64,000 bases of DNA from Dialister histaminiformans (GCF_900103425.1 NZ_FMXA01000003.1:1-64000), one strand, 5' to 3'; counted from the stretch's first letter, positions 42,888 to 54,104 are shown. Numbers and translations: made by a program. The notes: generated from the letters alone by a model not told the origin.

Positions 42888-43775
42888 TCAGGCATTTTTA
42901 AAACATTCTTCCATTCGTTTCTTCAGTATTTCTGCCGCCCGGGAAAGGGTATGTTCCTTTTTCCAGACAAAAAAATTACCACTGTGAAGTGCCGGTATAA
43001 AAGGACGGAATACCAGGTCCGGCCTGAGATCGGTGCCACAGGGAACCAGTCGATCATAGATAATCATACTTCCCATCCCCTGCTCCACAAGAAAGGCCGC
43101 ATTATAAGCCAGATTATAGGTAGCTGTAACATGAAGCGACGTATACTCTCCCATCCATCGCTGTATCTCATTTCGAGATGCCAACTGTGACGATACAATG
43201 ACGGGTTCTTTCCTGAGATCCACAGCACGGATTCCCGGTTTATCCGCCAGAGGATTGTCCTTTCTCATTAGAAGTCCCCATGTATCACGGTAGGGCAGCT
43301 GAATATAATGATAATTTTCCGGTGGAATACTGCGGCACAGGAGAGCAAAATCAAGAAGTCCCTTCTCCATATAGTCCAGAGATTGCCTGGTATTTCCGCT
43401 CAGAAGATGAAGATGTACATCGGTATACTGGCGAAGCACAGGTGCCAGTGCCTTGATTACATCACGCATGGCTTCTGTTTCCCCGCAGCCTATATATACA
43501 TCCCCGGCTACCGCTTCCCCCAGATGGGCAAACTCATTCCTGGTCCTCTCTTCCAAAGACATAATTTCTTCCGCTCTTGTCTTAAAAAGAATTCCTGCCT
43601 CTGTCAGTGTGGTTCGTCTTTTTCCACGTACAAAGAGGTCTGTGCCCAGCTCCTCTTCTAGTTCCTTTAATTGTCTGGATAATGTGGGCTGTGTCAGATG
43701 CAGTTTCTCTGCTGCCTTTGTTATATTTTCCTCTCTGGCCACCGCCAGAAAATACCTCATAACCCGAAGCTCCAT
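42888..43775 (-). CDS. LysR-family transcriptional regulator
   Basis: A 295-residue regulator. N-terminal winged HTH MRYFLAVAREENITKAAEKLHLTQPTLSRQLKELEEELGTDLFVRGKRRTTLTEAG (about 5-60) is canonical; residues 90-290 form the periplasmic-protein-like effector domain. It follows a DUF488 gene and precedes the flavoprotein and hydrolase genes, which it likely controls through the 42848-42879 dyad. Same-strand placement is less common than divergence for LysR proteins. Confidence 0.95.
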   Translation of the reverse strand: MELRVMRYFLAVAREENITKAAEKLHLTQPTLSRQLKELEEELGTDLFVRGKRRTTLTEAGILFKTRAEEIMSLEERTRNEFAHLGEAVAGDVYIGCGETEAMRDVIKALAPVLRQYTDVHLHLLSGNTRQSLDYMEKGLLDFALLCRSIPPENYHYIQLPYRDTWGLLMRKDNPLADKPGIRAVDLRKEPVIVSSQLASRNEIQRWMGEYTSLHVTATYNLAYNAAFLVEQGMGSMIIYDRLVPCGTDLRPDLVFRPFIPALHSGNFFVWKKEHTLSRAAEILKKRMEECFKNA

Positions 43776-43801
43776 ACACCCTCCACTTATTTTTCTGCAA
43801 A

Positions 43802-44161
43802 CTAAATATTTTCTTCAAGAAACTCCCTGAGCACCACAGCCTGATTATGTTCCCTGTCTTTAGCACCAAATAACAGGGTAACTGGTCCCTCATCCATGTG
43901 CTGCCTTATCAAAGTTATAAACGACTCTGTTTCCGGATTATCTTCCAGTTCTTTCCAATATCGCTTCCTGAATTCTTCGTATCTGGACGGATCATGACCA
44001 AACCATTTCCTGAGCTCCGATGATGGAGCAATCATTTTATCCCATTCCTTTAATGCTGCCTTTTCCCTGGAAACACCCCGTGGCCAGACCCGATCTACAA
44101 GGATACGAAATCCATCTGTCGCATCAGGGGCATCATAGATACGCTTTATCTGTATGTTCAT
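43802..44161 (-). CDS. DUF488 family protein (YeaO-like)
   Basis: A 119-residue soluble protein with the DUF488 signature RIYDAPDATDGFRILVDRVWPRGVSREKAALKEWDKMIAPSSELRKWFGHDP and a late TLLFGAKDREHNQAVVL. Function unknown. Upstream is the groESL terminator; downstream the lysR gene at 26 bp. AGGAGG precedes the ATG. Confidence 0.9.
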   Translation of the reverse strand: MNIQIKRIYDAPDATDGFRILVDRVWPRGVSREKAALKEWDKMIAPSSELRKWFGHDPSRYEEFRKRYWKELEDNPETESFITLIRQHMDEGPVTLLFGAKDREHNQAVVLREFLEENI

Positions 44162-44228
44162 TTTTATCCTCCTGTCATATTTCTATTGTAGCATACGCTT
44201 TCTTTTCCTCTTTGCCTGTAATTTTCCA

Positions 44229-44267
44229 ACAAAAAACTGTGAACCCATTGGATTCACAGTTTTTTGT
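44229..44267. terminator. groESL terminator
   Basis: ACAAAAAACTGTGAA and TTCACAGTTTTTTGT pair around a 9-nt loop with a T-run. Confidence 0.9.
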
Positions 44268-44295
44268 TAACTCTGTAATCTGATAATGATTCAGA

Positions 44296-45942
<1,647 letters not shown>

Positions 45943-45971
45943 TCACAAAATAAACCTGATTCACATCTGTA

Positions 45972-46253
45972 TTAAAGAATAGCTAAAATGTCTCTTTCAG
46001 ACAGAAGCAGATACTTTTCGCCCTTGTCTTCAATTTCAGTGCCGGAGTACTTAGCAAAGAGTACTTCGTCGCCTTCCTTAACTTCCAGAGGAAGACGCTT
46101 GCCTTCTTCAGTCATTTTGCCGGAACCTACAGCAACAACTACGCCCTTCTGGGACTTCTTCTGTGCTGTATCTGGCAGCAGAATACCACCCATAGTCTTT
46201 GTTTCTTCTTCTTCAACTTTAACCAATACGCGATCTGCTAATGGCTTCAACAT
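45972..46253 (-). CDS. groES: Co-chaperonin GroES
   Basis: A 93-residue co-chaperonin, [37 protein letters not shown]...[15 protein letters not shown]. The mobile loop is [12 protein letters not shown] use the ATG at 46253, preceded by AGGAGG 8 nt upstream; the frame also runs to 46301 but the extra residues are not GroES and cross the CIRCE region. Confidence 0.96.
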   Translation of the reverse strand: MLKPLADRVLVKVEEEETKTMGGILLPDTAQKKSQKGVVVAVGSGKMTEEGKRLPLEVKEGDEVLFAKYSGTEIEDKGEKYLLLSERDILAIL

Positions 46254-46294
46254 TTCTATTCCTCCTTTTATTTCATTGCGATTTCTTTCATTTA

Positions 46295-46321
46295 TTAGCA
46301 CTCACATCGACTGAGTGCTAA
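46295..46321. promoter_or_regulatory. CIRCE operator (HrcA site)
   Basis: A perfect TTAGCACTC-N9-GAGTGCTAA, 42 bp before groES. HrcA repression of groESL follows from known biology. Confidence 0.97.
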
Positions 46322-46333
46322 CTTACATTACTT

Positions 46334-46361
46334 ATCATACCACCTTTTTCTGTAAATGCAA
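46334..46361 (-). promoter_or_regulatory. groESL promoter
   Basis: TTGCAT (46356-46361), 16 bp, TATGAT (46334-46339) with TGG extended -10; CIRCE lies immediately downstream. Confidence 0.75.
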
Positions 46362-46521
46362 GTTTTTTTCAAAATTTCATCTGGAGAATATTTTTCCATG
46401 GCACACAGAAAATGATGCTTCCGGTACACCGTCACACCATGTACAGGCATATAACCGTATAAGGCGTATAATATGTATATAGTTTATATGTTCAATTACT
46501 CCTAGGGAGGAATACGCAACC

Positions 46522-47898
46522 ATGCGGTCATTTATATCCGTAATCCCAAAAAAAATAAAATATTTGTGTACAAAAATCAGACATCTCTATAAAACGCATG
46601 GGCGTACTGCCTACGGCATTACCATTATGCTTTCCATTGCCGGCTGCCTCATTATAGGATTCTGGTATTTTCTGACTTCACAGGCTGCCAGTATATTTAA
46701 TTACACGGTAAACCACCGTCAACTGTTTCCAGGAACTATTACCGTATCCAGATTATCAGCCAATATGCTTGGCCAGGTCAGTTTTGAAAATCTGGAATGG
46801 AGGGATACTTCCGGCAGACGACTGGCTACCATCCCGGAAGGTCAATTCCGTGTCAGCATCTGGGATATGCTTACCGGTAGAATTGGGACAACCACACTGA
46901 AATCTGCAACACTGAATGGCGGGTATGTCCATCTGTACTTCAATGATCATATGCAGCTGCTTGGAATCACTCCGGATACGAAAGAAACCTCATCCTCCTC
47001 TGATGAAAAAGAGGATCTGAGCATTACGGGACTGAAAGGTAATCATAAGTTTATCTGCCAGCTGAATCTGAACAATTTCATTGTAGAAACCACATCTCCT
47101 GACCGTCATCTGGTCATCACTAATTTCAACGCAGCCATGGATATAAATACCGGAAAAGTGTCTTCCATTCAGTGTTCTACCGGCCATTTTGAAGGAACAG
47201 TCTCTGCCGCCGGCTTTACCCTGGATGGAACCATTGATTTTGCTCCGTCGGTTCCCCGGTATAATCTTGCCCTCTTTATAAAGGACTGCAATCCAAAATC
47301 CCTGAACGTGGGCATCGATATTGATGATCCGGCTTCCGTCCGTGCCCGGATAGATGGCGATTTGCCAGATCCTATCATTTCCGGAAAGCTCATGCTGTCG
47401 CGCATGACACTGCCAGGACTTCCATTTGAAAACGTAAATGGCCACTTCATTTATCATAACGGCCGCCTGGATGCTGATAACGTAACCGCCAGCGTATTCG
47501 ATGGCCAGGTCAGTGCCCATGGCAATTTCGACATTGACCACAAAACCTATAAAGCATTCATCCGGGGTGTCAATCTAAAAGCCAGCCAGGCTGCAAAAGG
47601 CAGTCATATCCGCTGCCTGGTAACCCTGGACATGTGGATGAGTTCTGATCCTATACGTCATCAGGAAATAGGAGGTACATTTTTCTCCGGCCCAGGGAAA
47701 TACATTATTCTTCCCTTTAACCGGATTTCCGGGCGTTTTGATAAGAAAAACGGCGTCCTTGCTTTTCATGATGTAGTTATCAGTCTTGCGCTGGGCGATG
47801 TAACCACGGATGGGTTCCACTTTACCCCATCCGGTGTGAGACTGGACCCCATTTATCTGGATAACCGTCTCACCGGCGCCCGGGAACGTGTTTACTGA
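46522..47898 (+). CDS. AsmA/TamB-like envelope protein
   Basis: A 458-residue protein with an N-terminal cytoplasmic basic stretch, one membrane helix (about 34-54), and then a long beta-rich periplasmic part. FNYTVNHRQLFPGTITVSRLSANMLGQVSFENLEWRDTSGRRLATIPEGQFRVSIWDMLTGRIGTTTLKSATLNGGYV is typical of AsmA-type repeat starts, in which lipid-transfer grooves are built from beta-strands. Such proteins move phospholipid or help outer membrane assembly in diderms. It is a single gene between groESL and murB. AGGGAGG precedes the ATG. Confidence 0.75.
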   Translation: MRSFISVIPKKIKYLCTKIRHLYKTHGRTAYGITIMLSIAGCLIIGFWYFLTSQAASIFNYTVNHRQLFPGTITVSRLSANMLGQVSFENLEWRDTSGRRLATIPEGQFRVSIWDMLTGRIGTTTLKSATLNGGYVHLYFNDHMQLLGITPDTKETSSSSDEKEDLSITGLKGNHKFICQLNLNNFIVETTSPDRHLVITNFNAAMDINTGKVSSIQCSTGHFEGTVSAAGFTLDGTIDFAPSVPRYNLALFIKDCNPKSLNVGIDIDDPASVRARIDGDLPDPIISGKLMLSRMTLPGLPFENVNGHFIYHNGRLDADNVTASVFDGQVSAHGNFDIDHKTYKAFIRGVNLKASQAAKGSHIRCLVTLDMWMSSDPIRHQEIGGTFFSGPGKYIILPFNRISGRFDKKNGVLAFHDVVISLALGDVTTDGFHFTPSGVRLDPIYLDNRLTGARERVY

Positions 47899-47918
47899 TT
47901 TCTCTTTCCCAAAATGAC

Positions 47919-47970
47919 AAAAAAGCTCAATATGGATTCAGTAATTTCCGAATCCATATTGAGCTTTTTA
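47919..47970. terminator. Bidirectional terminator
   Basis: A 20-bp stem (AAAAAGCTCAATATGGATTC and complement) with T-runs both ways, serving the convergent AsmA-like and murB genes. Confidence 0.92.
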
Positions 47971-47983
47971 TTACGGTATCCGC

Positions 47984-48907
47984 TTATTCCTGGGGAAAAT
48001 CTTCACCCATCATTCGTACATCCAGCGGAAGGTGTACATGGTATTTTTCCTGTACACGGCGCTGTACTTCATGAAGCACAGCCAGGATGTCCGCTGCGCT
48101 GGCCTTGCCATTATTAACCACAAAATCAGGATGCTTAGTGGACACCTGAGCATCTCCGATTGCAAACCCCATAAGGTCGCATCCCTTAATCATAGGGCCT
48201 ACATAATGTCCCGGCGGGCGGAGGAACATGGTGCCGGCACTTCTCTTTTCCAGTGGCTGCTTAGCCCGTCTGGAGGCCTGGTATTCATCCATAACCGCCT
48301 TAATTTCTTCCGGATTGCCTTCCTTCAGATCAAATACCACTTCAAGGACAATATCCCCATTATGCATGAAAACAGAATCACTGTCCCCATACTGAATTTC
48401 TTCCAGTGTGTAGTGTTTTTCCTGTCTGCCATCCCGGGTAACCGTCCTTACCGAATGAACCACATTGGCAAACTTGCTTCCATAGCCATTGGCATTCATA
48501 AATACCGCACCGAGAAGGGTTCCCGGAATACCTGCTGCAAATTCCAGCCCGGACAGGCCTTCTTTCATAGCGAAGCGGGAAACTGCACCGGTACCCGCCC
48601 CTCCGGTAACGATGATCTGATTTCCTTTTCTTACGGTAGATGATTTCATACGGGCCGTACAAAGGGTTATCCCTCGTATTCCTCTGTCACTGATGAGCGA
48701 ATTGGAACCGCCGCCAATCACTGTTACCGGTATATGCAGTTCATCTGCCCGGCGTAATACCTGCTTCAGCTGGTCTTCTGTCTGTGGCATGACAAATACG
48801 TCAGCCGGACCGCCAATGCCATATGTATTATGGCGATTCATGGGTTCATTCACCTTAAACTGACGTTCTGTCAGAATGCCATCAAACACGCTGTTCCAAT
48901 CTGTCAT
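47984..48907 (-). CDS. murB: UDP-N-acetylenolpyruvoylglucosamine reductase
   Basis: A 307-residue FAD enzyme for the second step of UDP-MurNAc. HNTYGIGGPADVFVMPQTEDQ (FAD start), VIGGGSNSLISDRGIRG, GLEFAAGIPGTLLGAVFMNANGYG, RKSAGTMFLRP (here KRSAGTMFLRPPG with Ser as proton donor) and DVRMMGEDF end are present. It is the shorter type II form. Overlaps ylbF by 4 nt. Confidence 0.95.
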   Translation of the reverse strand: MTDWNSVFDGILTERQFKVNEPMNRHNTYGIGGPADVFVMPQTEDQLKQVLRRADELHIPVTVIGGGSNSLISDRGIRGITLCTARMKSSTVRKGNQIIVTGGAGTGAVSRFAMKEGLSGLEFAAGIPGTLLGAVFMNANGYGSKFANVVHSVRTVTRDGRQEKHYTLEEIQYGDSDSVFMHNGDIVLEVVFDLKEGNPEEIKAVMDEYQASRRAKQPLEKRSAGTMFLRPPGHYVGPMIKGCDLMGFAIGDAQVSTKHPDFVVNNGKASAADILAVLHEVQRRVQEKYHVHLPLDVRMMGEDFPQE

Positions 48908-49281
48908 TTACCTTTTTCCTCCTCAAGGGCTTCTTTCACTATATCCATACCTTCACCGGTCATGGCATCCACTACAATCTTATTAATATCCGATGTCATC
49001 TGATTCCAGCGGATAAAGGCCTGTACATAGGCGGCGGCCAGTTCATTGTTGCTGACAAGTACAGCCATGTCCTGCAGTTTCTTATATTCTTTTTCCGCCT
49101 TATCCTTTTCATGCATCATCTGCAGATAGCTGACTTTCTGCTGCAGAACCAGATATTCCGCAGTCATCTTCTTTGCATCCGGATTTGTCTTTAATGCCTT
49201 TTCCGCTTCCACAAGGCGTTTCTGTTCATCACTTTCCTTTAATGCTTTGGCCAGTGCGTAAGCTTCATCATAGATATTCAT
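48904..49281 (-). CDS. YlbF/YmcA-family protein
   Basis: A 125-residue all-helical protein resembling YlbF/YmcA, parts of the Y-complex that modulates RNase Y and competence in Bacillus. The shape AYALAKALKESDEQKRLVEAEKALKTNPDAKKMTAEYLVLQQKV matches the family start. Overlaps murB by 4 nt; follows trmL at 13 bp. AAGGAGG precedes the ATG. Confidence 0.88.
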   Translation of the reverse strand: MNIYDEAYALAKALKESDEQKRLVEAEKALKTNPDAKKMTAEYLVLQQKVSYLQMMHEKDKAEKEYKKLQDMAVLVSNNELAAAYVQAFIRWNQMTSDINKIVVDAMTGEGMDIVKEALEEEKGK

Positions 49282-49294
49282 TCTATATACCTCC

Positions 49295-49774
49295 TTAAAA
49301 CAACCGGTGATCTTTCTGTTTAAGTCCCTTAAATCCTGTCTGACGCAGCGCTTCCATCGTCACAATGGCTACTGCGTTGGAAAGGTTCAACGAGCGAGCC
49401 TCATCAATCATGGGAATGCGGATGCAGTCCCCCGGATGTTTTTTCAGCAAATCTTCCGGCAGTCCGCAGGATTCCCTGCCAAAGACCAGAACATCCTCAT
49501 CGGTAAATCGAATATCGGTATAACAGGTGTCTGCCTTGGTCGTATTGAAATAAAAATGGTGTCCCGCCAGTTTTTCAACCGCTTCTTCATAATTTTCATA
49601 AATCTGAACATCAAGAAGGTCCCAGTAATCCAAGCCGGCACGCTTCAGATGCCTGTCATCCAGGGAAAACCCCAGCGGCTTTACCAGGTGCAGCTGCACA
49701 TGTTCCGCTGCACAGAGTCTGGCAATATTTCCTGTATTACCTGGGATTTCGGGATTAACCAGTAATATATGCAT
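49295..49774 (-). CDS. trmL: tRNA (cytidine(34)-2'-O)-methyltransferase
   Basis: A 159-residue SPOUT-fold enzyme. Motif 1 NPEIPGNTGNIAR, motif 2 DVLVFGRESCGLPEDLL, and motif 3 IPMIDEARSLNLSNAVAIVTMEALRQ form the knotted SAM site. It modifies position 34 of tRNA-Leu(cmo5UAA/CAA type), so it may act on the tRNA-Leu(CAA) in this window. Confidence 0.95.
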   Translation of the reverse strand: MHILLVNPEIPGNTGNIARLCAAEHVQLHLVKPLGFSLDDRHLKRAGLDYWDLLDVQIYENYEEAVEKLAGHHFYFNTTKADTCYTDIRFTDEDVLVFGRESCGLPEDLLKKHPGDCIRIPMIDEARSLNLSNAVAIVTMEALRQTGFKGLKQKDHRLF

Positions 49775-49786
49775 ATGTCTTCTCCA

Positions 49787-50188
49787 TCAGAAATAATCGC
49801 CGTACCGGTTCTTATACCGGTCACTCATTTCTTTTTCTGTCTCATAGGTCTTAAATGTCTTCTTCTTTTCCCCACGATAGGAAACGGTATAAATGGTATC
49901 CTCGTCCAGACCATTTACCGGAATGCGATACGTGTTGTCATAACCGCGCACATCTTCCTTCACCGGCATACCGGTCATTTTTACTCCGCCGCTGAAGACG
50001 AATGGCGGATCTTTCAGCCATTCCTGAGAATCTGGAGTCAGCTCTTCCTGCGGAAGCGCCTCCTTCATGACCACCTCTACATGAAGAAAATCGACAGCAA
50101 TCACGCTTTTTATCTGATTGGCCGACACCGTCCCTGCCAGAGCCAGCGCGGCCAGAAACAGAGCAGCAGTTACTTTGGTGATTTTCAT
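49787..50188 (-). CDS. Exported small protein, unknown function
   Basis: A 133-residue protein with a clear signal peptide (KITKVTAALFLAALALAGTVSA, cleaved about 22-23). The mature part is a predicted beta domain: KSVIAVDFLHVEVVMKEALPQEE... and TIYTVSYRGEKKKTFKTYETEKE look like a fibronectin-III/Ig-type shape. No family recognised. The AAAGGACAG site is 5 nt upstream. It precedes trmL by 12 bp on the minus strand. Confidence 0.65.
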   Translation of the reverse strand: MKITKVTAALFLAALALAGTVSANQIKSVIAVDFLHVEVVMKEALPQEELTPDSQEWLKDPPFVFSGGVKMTGMPVKEDVRGYDNTYRIPVNGLDEDTIYTVSYRGEKKKTFKTYETEKEMSDRYKNRYGDYF

Positions 50189-50325
50189 TGTCTGTCCTTT
50201 CCTAAATACACTGAACTTTCTTCCAGATTATATTATAAAGGATACACTTTATATGTACAAATGAGAACCTTTCCGGCAGGCTGTGCAGTCCATTGACCGA
50301 AAAGGGTCCCGGACTGTTCCTTTCA

Positions 50326-50372
50326 AGAAAAAAGAGGATGTGATGCAAACGCCTCCGCGTTCCTCACATCCC
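50326..50372 (-). terminator. rplS terminator
   Basis: GGATGTGA and TCACATCC with an inner AACGC...GCGTT pair; on the minus strand it continues into TCTTTTTTC. 18 bp beyond the rplS stop. Confidence 0.85.
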
Positions 50373-50389
50373 CGTTTTCCAGGTTTTGA

Positions 50390-50731
50390 TTATCTCTTTT
50401 CCTTAATTCTTGCAGCCTTGCCCTGCAGGTTACGCAGATAGAAGAGCTTAGCACGACGTACTACACCGTGATGCTTAACTTCAATCTTGTCAAGACGCGG
50501 GGAATGCAGCAGGAATGTTCTTTCAACGCCCACACCATAAGAAACACGGCGGACAGTAAATGTTTCTCTCAGTCCATGGTTTCTCTTAGCGATAACAACG
50601 CCTTCAAACATCTGAATTCTTTCTGTCTTTCCTTCGACAACCTTTACGTGTACGCGAACGGTATCACCGGCGCGGAACTCAGGAATGTCTTTACGAAGCT
50701 GTTCGTTTTCCAATGTTTCGATAATATTCAC
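50390..50731 (-). CDS. rplS: 50S ribosomal protein L19
   Basis: I place the start at GTG 50731, giving about 113 residues, with AAGGAGG 8 nt upstream. It then begins [27 protein letters not shown] like other L19 proteins. The ATG 27 bp upstream (50758) adds SSEKEEK but overlays that ribosome site and is unlikely. [35 protein letters not shown] is the core. L19 joins the 30S-50S interface. Confidence 0.92.
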   Translation of the reverse strand: MNIIETLENEQLRKDIPEFRAGDTVRVHVKVVEGKTERIQMFEGVVIAKRNHGLRETFTVRRVSYGVGVERTFLLHSPRLDKIEVKHHGVVRRAKLFYLRNLQGKAARIKEKR

Positions 50732-50833
50732 GATCTTTTCCTCCTTCTCACTGGACATTCATGCCGATCGCATATGGCAGCGGACTGTCCGGACATACGA
50801 ATAGATTCTATCATGGCCTGTTCAAATAAGCAA
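50732..50833 (-). promoter_or_regulatory. rplS promoter and structured leader
   Basis: TTGCTT (50828-50833), 17 bp, TAGAAT (50805-50810), then a roughly 66-nt leader in which GGACA and TGTCC, and GCC and GGC, can pair in a two-part stem. This may be an L19-type ribosomal leader; the family match is not verified. Confidence 0.55.
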
Positions 50834-50908
50834 GTATTATTCGATATTTCCGCCATTTTATCCATTCATTTTCTGCATATCCGCAGAGGAAATATTCCCC
50901 TGCCGCCT

Positions 50909-52957
50909 TTATACCAGTTTGCTGAAATCTCCCCAGCCATCAAAGAGGGCCAGTACGGTCTTCAGCATAGCCAGACGGTTATTTCTGACTTTCTCGTCCT
51001 TGTCCATAACCATGACGTCATCCAGATAGTGGTTAACCGGCTGTGTAAGTGTGTCCAGTAATGGCATGGCTGCCGCATAATCATGAGCTGCATACAAGGA
51101 GTGTACCTTGCCTTCCACCTTCTGATAAGCATCCCAGAGGGCCTTTTCTGCGTCTTCTCTGAACAGGTCGGCAGATACCGGTCCTTCTTCTGCATTCTTT
51201 GTAATATTGTGCAGTCTGGTTACCGCCTGACGAAGTTCTGTATTTTCCTTGAGCTTGCTTTCTGTCATGCTCTGCGCTTTCAGGAATGCGTCATAAATAT
51301 CGGTAAGTTCTCCGGCCAGAACCGCATCAATAATATCATAGGCAATGCCGTCGCTTAACAGAATCTGACGGATTCTGTCGCGGAAGAAGCTGAGAATAGC
51401 GGTTTCTGCCGTCTGCTTCTGTTCTTCCGTTCCAGGAAGCAGGGCAAGCGCTCCTGCAATACCGCGGCGGATATCCCAGTGAATCTTTCCTGCATTAAGG
51501 ATGTGTACTGCGCCAATGGTCTGGCGGCGAAGGGCAAATGGATCCTGAGACCCGGTTGGAATCATTCCGCGCAGGAATGTGGCTGCCAGATTGTCCAGCT
51601 TGTCCGCTACAGACAGGGCACGTCCTGCGGCTGTTCCAGGCAGTATATCTCCGGCAAATCTCGGCATATACTGTTCAAAAATAGCATCGGCAACGGTCTG
51701 CTTCTCTCCATCCAGCATAGCATACTCTCTTCCCATTTCCCCCTGAAGTTCGGTAAATTCCTTTACCAGTTCAGTGGACAGATCCGCCTTGGACAGGAAA
51801 GCGGCTCTCCGGGTATCTGCCTTTTCCTCATCGGTAAATCCCCAGTCTTCTGCCAGAGCGCCGGACAGCTTCATCAGGCGGTCGGACTTATCCAGCATGT
51901 TGCCCATGCCTTCCTGATAATTGATGCGTACCAAATCGGCCCGATGTTCTTCCAGAGATTTCTTGCGGTCGTTGTTGAAGAAGAATTTAGCGTCATCCAG
52001 ACGGGCACGAAGAACACGTTCATTCCCCACTCTGACGTTGTCAAGAGCCTTTGTTCCCCCGTTTCTTACGGTCAGGAAATAAGGAAGCAGGCTTCCATCT
52101 TCTTTGTGCAGCGGATAATAGCGCTGATGATCACGCATAGGGGTAACTACGGCCGGTACCGGAAGCTTAAGGAATTCTTCATCAATCTTTCCATACAGTG
52201 CGGTTGGATATTCGACGATGAAATTAATTTCTTCGAGAAGTCCCGCGTTGTGCCAGAGTTTGCCTCCCAGTTTGTCCGCCAGGTCCTGCAGCTGCTTTTT
52301 AATCATTTCACGGCGTTCATCAATATCTACAATGACGAAGGCCTTGCGCATAGCTTCTACATAGTCCTTCGGTTCATTGATTACGACATCCCCATGAGAA
52401 AGTACGCGATGACCGCGGGATACATGGCTGCTCTTTACATGAGCGATTTCCATTGGCACAACTTCATTGCCAATGAGGGCGACAATCCAGCGAATCGGGC
52501 GCAGGAACTTGAATTCTTCATTGCCCCAGCGCATTCCCTTCGGATAATTCAGTCCGGACACCATAGCAGTAAATACTTCCGGAAGTACTTCGATAGCCGG
52601 ACGACCTTCATTTACCACATGGGCATAAACATAATTGTCCTTCACTTCCACGGAAGATACATCCACATGCTGTCCACGGGCAAACCCCTGCAGCGCTCTG
52701 GTCGGATTGCCATCCTTATCATAAGCTGCCTGCACAGAAGGACCTCTCTTATCAAGAACTTCATCCGACTGCTTTTCTGCTGCGCCGGCAACATAAGCCG
52801 TCAGTCTGCGCGGTGTTGCGTAAATCTTTATATTTTCAAAAGAAAGGCGGGCTTCTGCCAGTTTCTGTTCTGCCAGGGTCTTAAACTGACTTACCAGAGA
52901 AGGCATGATATTGGCCGGCATTTCCTCGGTTCCAATTTCCAACAGTAAATCCTTCAT
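50909..52957 (-). CDS. glyS: Glycyl-tRNA synthetase beta subunit
   Basis: A 682-residue subunit of the heterotetrameric bacterial GlyRS. KDLLLEIGTEEMPANIMPSLVSQF, TPRRLTAYVAG and KGMRWGNEEFKFLRPIRW are conserved N-terminal blocks; the central GRALSVADKLDNLAATF and PTGSQDPFALRRQTIG form the HD-like region; the C-terminus is the anticodon-binding DALR-type domain. Start overlaps the glyQ stop by 1 nt (TAATG). Confidence 0.96.
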   Translation of the reverse strand: MKDLLLEIGTEEMPANIMPSLVSQFKTLAEQKLAEARLSFENIKIYATPRRLTAYVAGAAEKQSDEVLDKRGPSVQAAYDKDGNPTRALQGFARGQHVDVSSVEVKDNYVYAHVVNEGRPAIEVLPEVFTAMVSGLNYPKGMRWGNEEFKFLRPIRWIVALIGNEVVPMEIAHVKSSHVSRGHRVLSHGDVVINEPKDYVEAMRKAFVIVDIDERREMIKKQLQDLADKLGGKLWHNAGLLEEINFIVEYPTALYGKIDEEFLKLPVPAVVTPMRDHQRYYPLHKEDGSLLPYFLTVRNGGTKALDNVRVGNERVLRARLDDAKFFFNNDRKKSLEEHRADLVRINYQEGMGNMLDKSDRLMKLSGALAEDWGFTDEEKADTRRAAFLSKADLSTELVKEFTELQGEMGREYAMLDGEKQTVADAIFEQYMPRFAGDILPGTAAGRALSVADKLDNLAATFLRGMIPTGSQDPFALRRQTIGAVHILNAGKIHWDIRRGIAGALALLPGTEEQKQTAETAILSFFRDRIRQILLSDGIAYDIIDAVLAGELTDIYDAFLKAQSMTESKLKENTELRQAVTRLHNITKNAEEGPVSADLFREDAEKALWDAYQKVEGKVHSLYAAHDYAAAMPLLDTLTQPVNHYLDDVMVMDKDEKVRNNRLAMLKTVLALFDGWGDFSKLV

Positions 52958-53838
52958 TATTTGCTCTCCTTTCCTTTAAGCATTGGGAATCCCAGATCTT
53001 TTCTCATCTTAAGATAAGCCTTGGCACACATGCGGGACAGCTTTCTTACACGGGCAATATATTCTGTACGTTCAGAAAGGGAAATAGCCCCGGCTGCATC
53101 CAGCAGATTGAAGGTATGGGAAGACTTCAGCACATAATCATAGGCCGGAAGTACATAGCCCAGTTTGATAATCCGGGTCGCTTCGGCTTCATACATATCA
53201 AAAAGCTTGAAAAGCATGTCATGATCGGAGAGTTCATAGCTGTATACGGACTGTTCATATTCATTTTCGTGCCAGATATCCCCATAGGTAACCCCATCGG
53301 TCCATACCAGATCATACACATTGTCCTTCTGCTGAATGTACATGGCAATTCGTTCCAGACCATAGGTGATTTCTACAGATACCGGATGTGTATCAATGCC
53401 GCCGATCTGCTGGAAGTAGGTAAACTGTGTGATTTCCATGCCGTCGAGCCATACTTCCCAGCCAATCCCCCAGGCCCCAAGAGTCGGGGATTCCCAGTTA
53501 TCTTCTACGAAACGGATATCATGTTCTTCCGGATTGATTCCCAGTTCCTTCAGACTTTCCAGATAAGTTTCCTGAATATTATCTGGAGATGGTTTCATAA
53601 TGACCTGGAACTGATGATGCTGGAATAAGCGGTTAGGATTGTCACCGTAACGACCATCATCCGGACGGCGGGATGGTTCTACATAGGCTACATTCCACGG
53701 TTCCGGTCCGATAGTACGCAAAAAGGTTGCCGGATTCATGGTACCTGCCCCTTTTTCTACATCATAGGGCTGTTCAAGTACACAGCCGCGTGACGACCAG
53801 AATTTCTGGAGCGTCAAAATAATCTGCTGAAATGTCAT
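52957..53838 (-). CDS. glyQ: Glycyl-tRNA synthetase alpha subunit
   Basis: A 293-residue class II catalytic subunit: [74 protein letters not shown] (motif 2 region) and LERIAMYIQ. It activates glycine and charges tRNA-Gly together with GlyS. Preceded by a T-box leader; GGAGG 8 nt upstream of ATG. Confidence 0.97.
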   Translation of the reverse strand: MTFQQIILTLQKFWSSRGCVLEQPYDVEKGAGTMNPATFLRTIGPEPWNVAYVEPSRRPDDGRYGDNPNRLFQHHQFQVIMKPSPDNIQETYLESLKELGINPEEHDIRFVEDNWESPTLGAWGIGWEVWLDGMEITQFTYFQQIGGIDTHPVSVEITYGLERIAMYIQQKDNVYDLVWTDGVTYGDIWHENEYEQSVYSYELSDHDMLFKLFDMYEAEATRIIKLGYVLPAYDYVLKSSHTFNLLDAAGAISLSERTEYIARVRKLSRMCAKAYLKMRKDLGFPMLKGKESK

Positions 53839-53899
53839 AATCCTTTCCTCCTGTTAAACACCTGAGGCGCTTATTTTTTCATACCGTCTGCCGGTACAA

Positions 53900-54098
53900 T
53901 AAAAAACGCCCCGTAACGCCAAAGCAGTTACAGGGACGAGAATAACCCGCGGTTCCACCCTTATTGGCCATAAGGCCCACCTTAATTGTCGGTTTATGCC
54001 TGAACTCCAAAATGCCTTCAGCGCCTTTCAGGCTTCCACCATCCCCGAATCGCTTGTACGCCTACTTGTTTTCTTCGCCGTTCATGGCAAAAATACTT
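53900..54098 (-). promoter_or_regulatory. Glycine T-box leader of glyQS
   Basis: The T-box sequence AAGGGTGGAACCGCGGG (minus strand, within 53944-53962) and a terminator CGTCCCTGTAAC...GTTACGGGGCG-T6 (53901-53938) are present. GGC at 54016-54014, following GAA in the stem I region, is the likely specifier for glycine. TGGA in the T-box bulge pairs with a TCCA tRNA end, matching tRNA-Gly(GCC) at 35670-35744. Confidence 0.95.
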
Positions 54099-54104
54099 GT
54101 GTAT

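Noticed and set aside
51479-52948. A 489-codon plus-strand frame opposite glyS
   Set aside because: Shadow of glyS with no start signal or motif.
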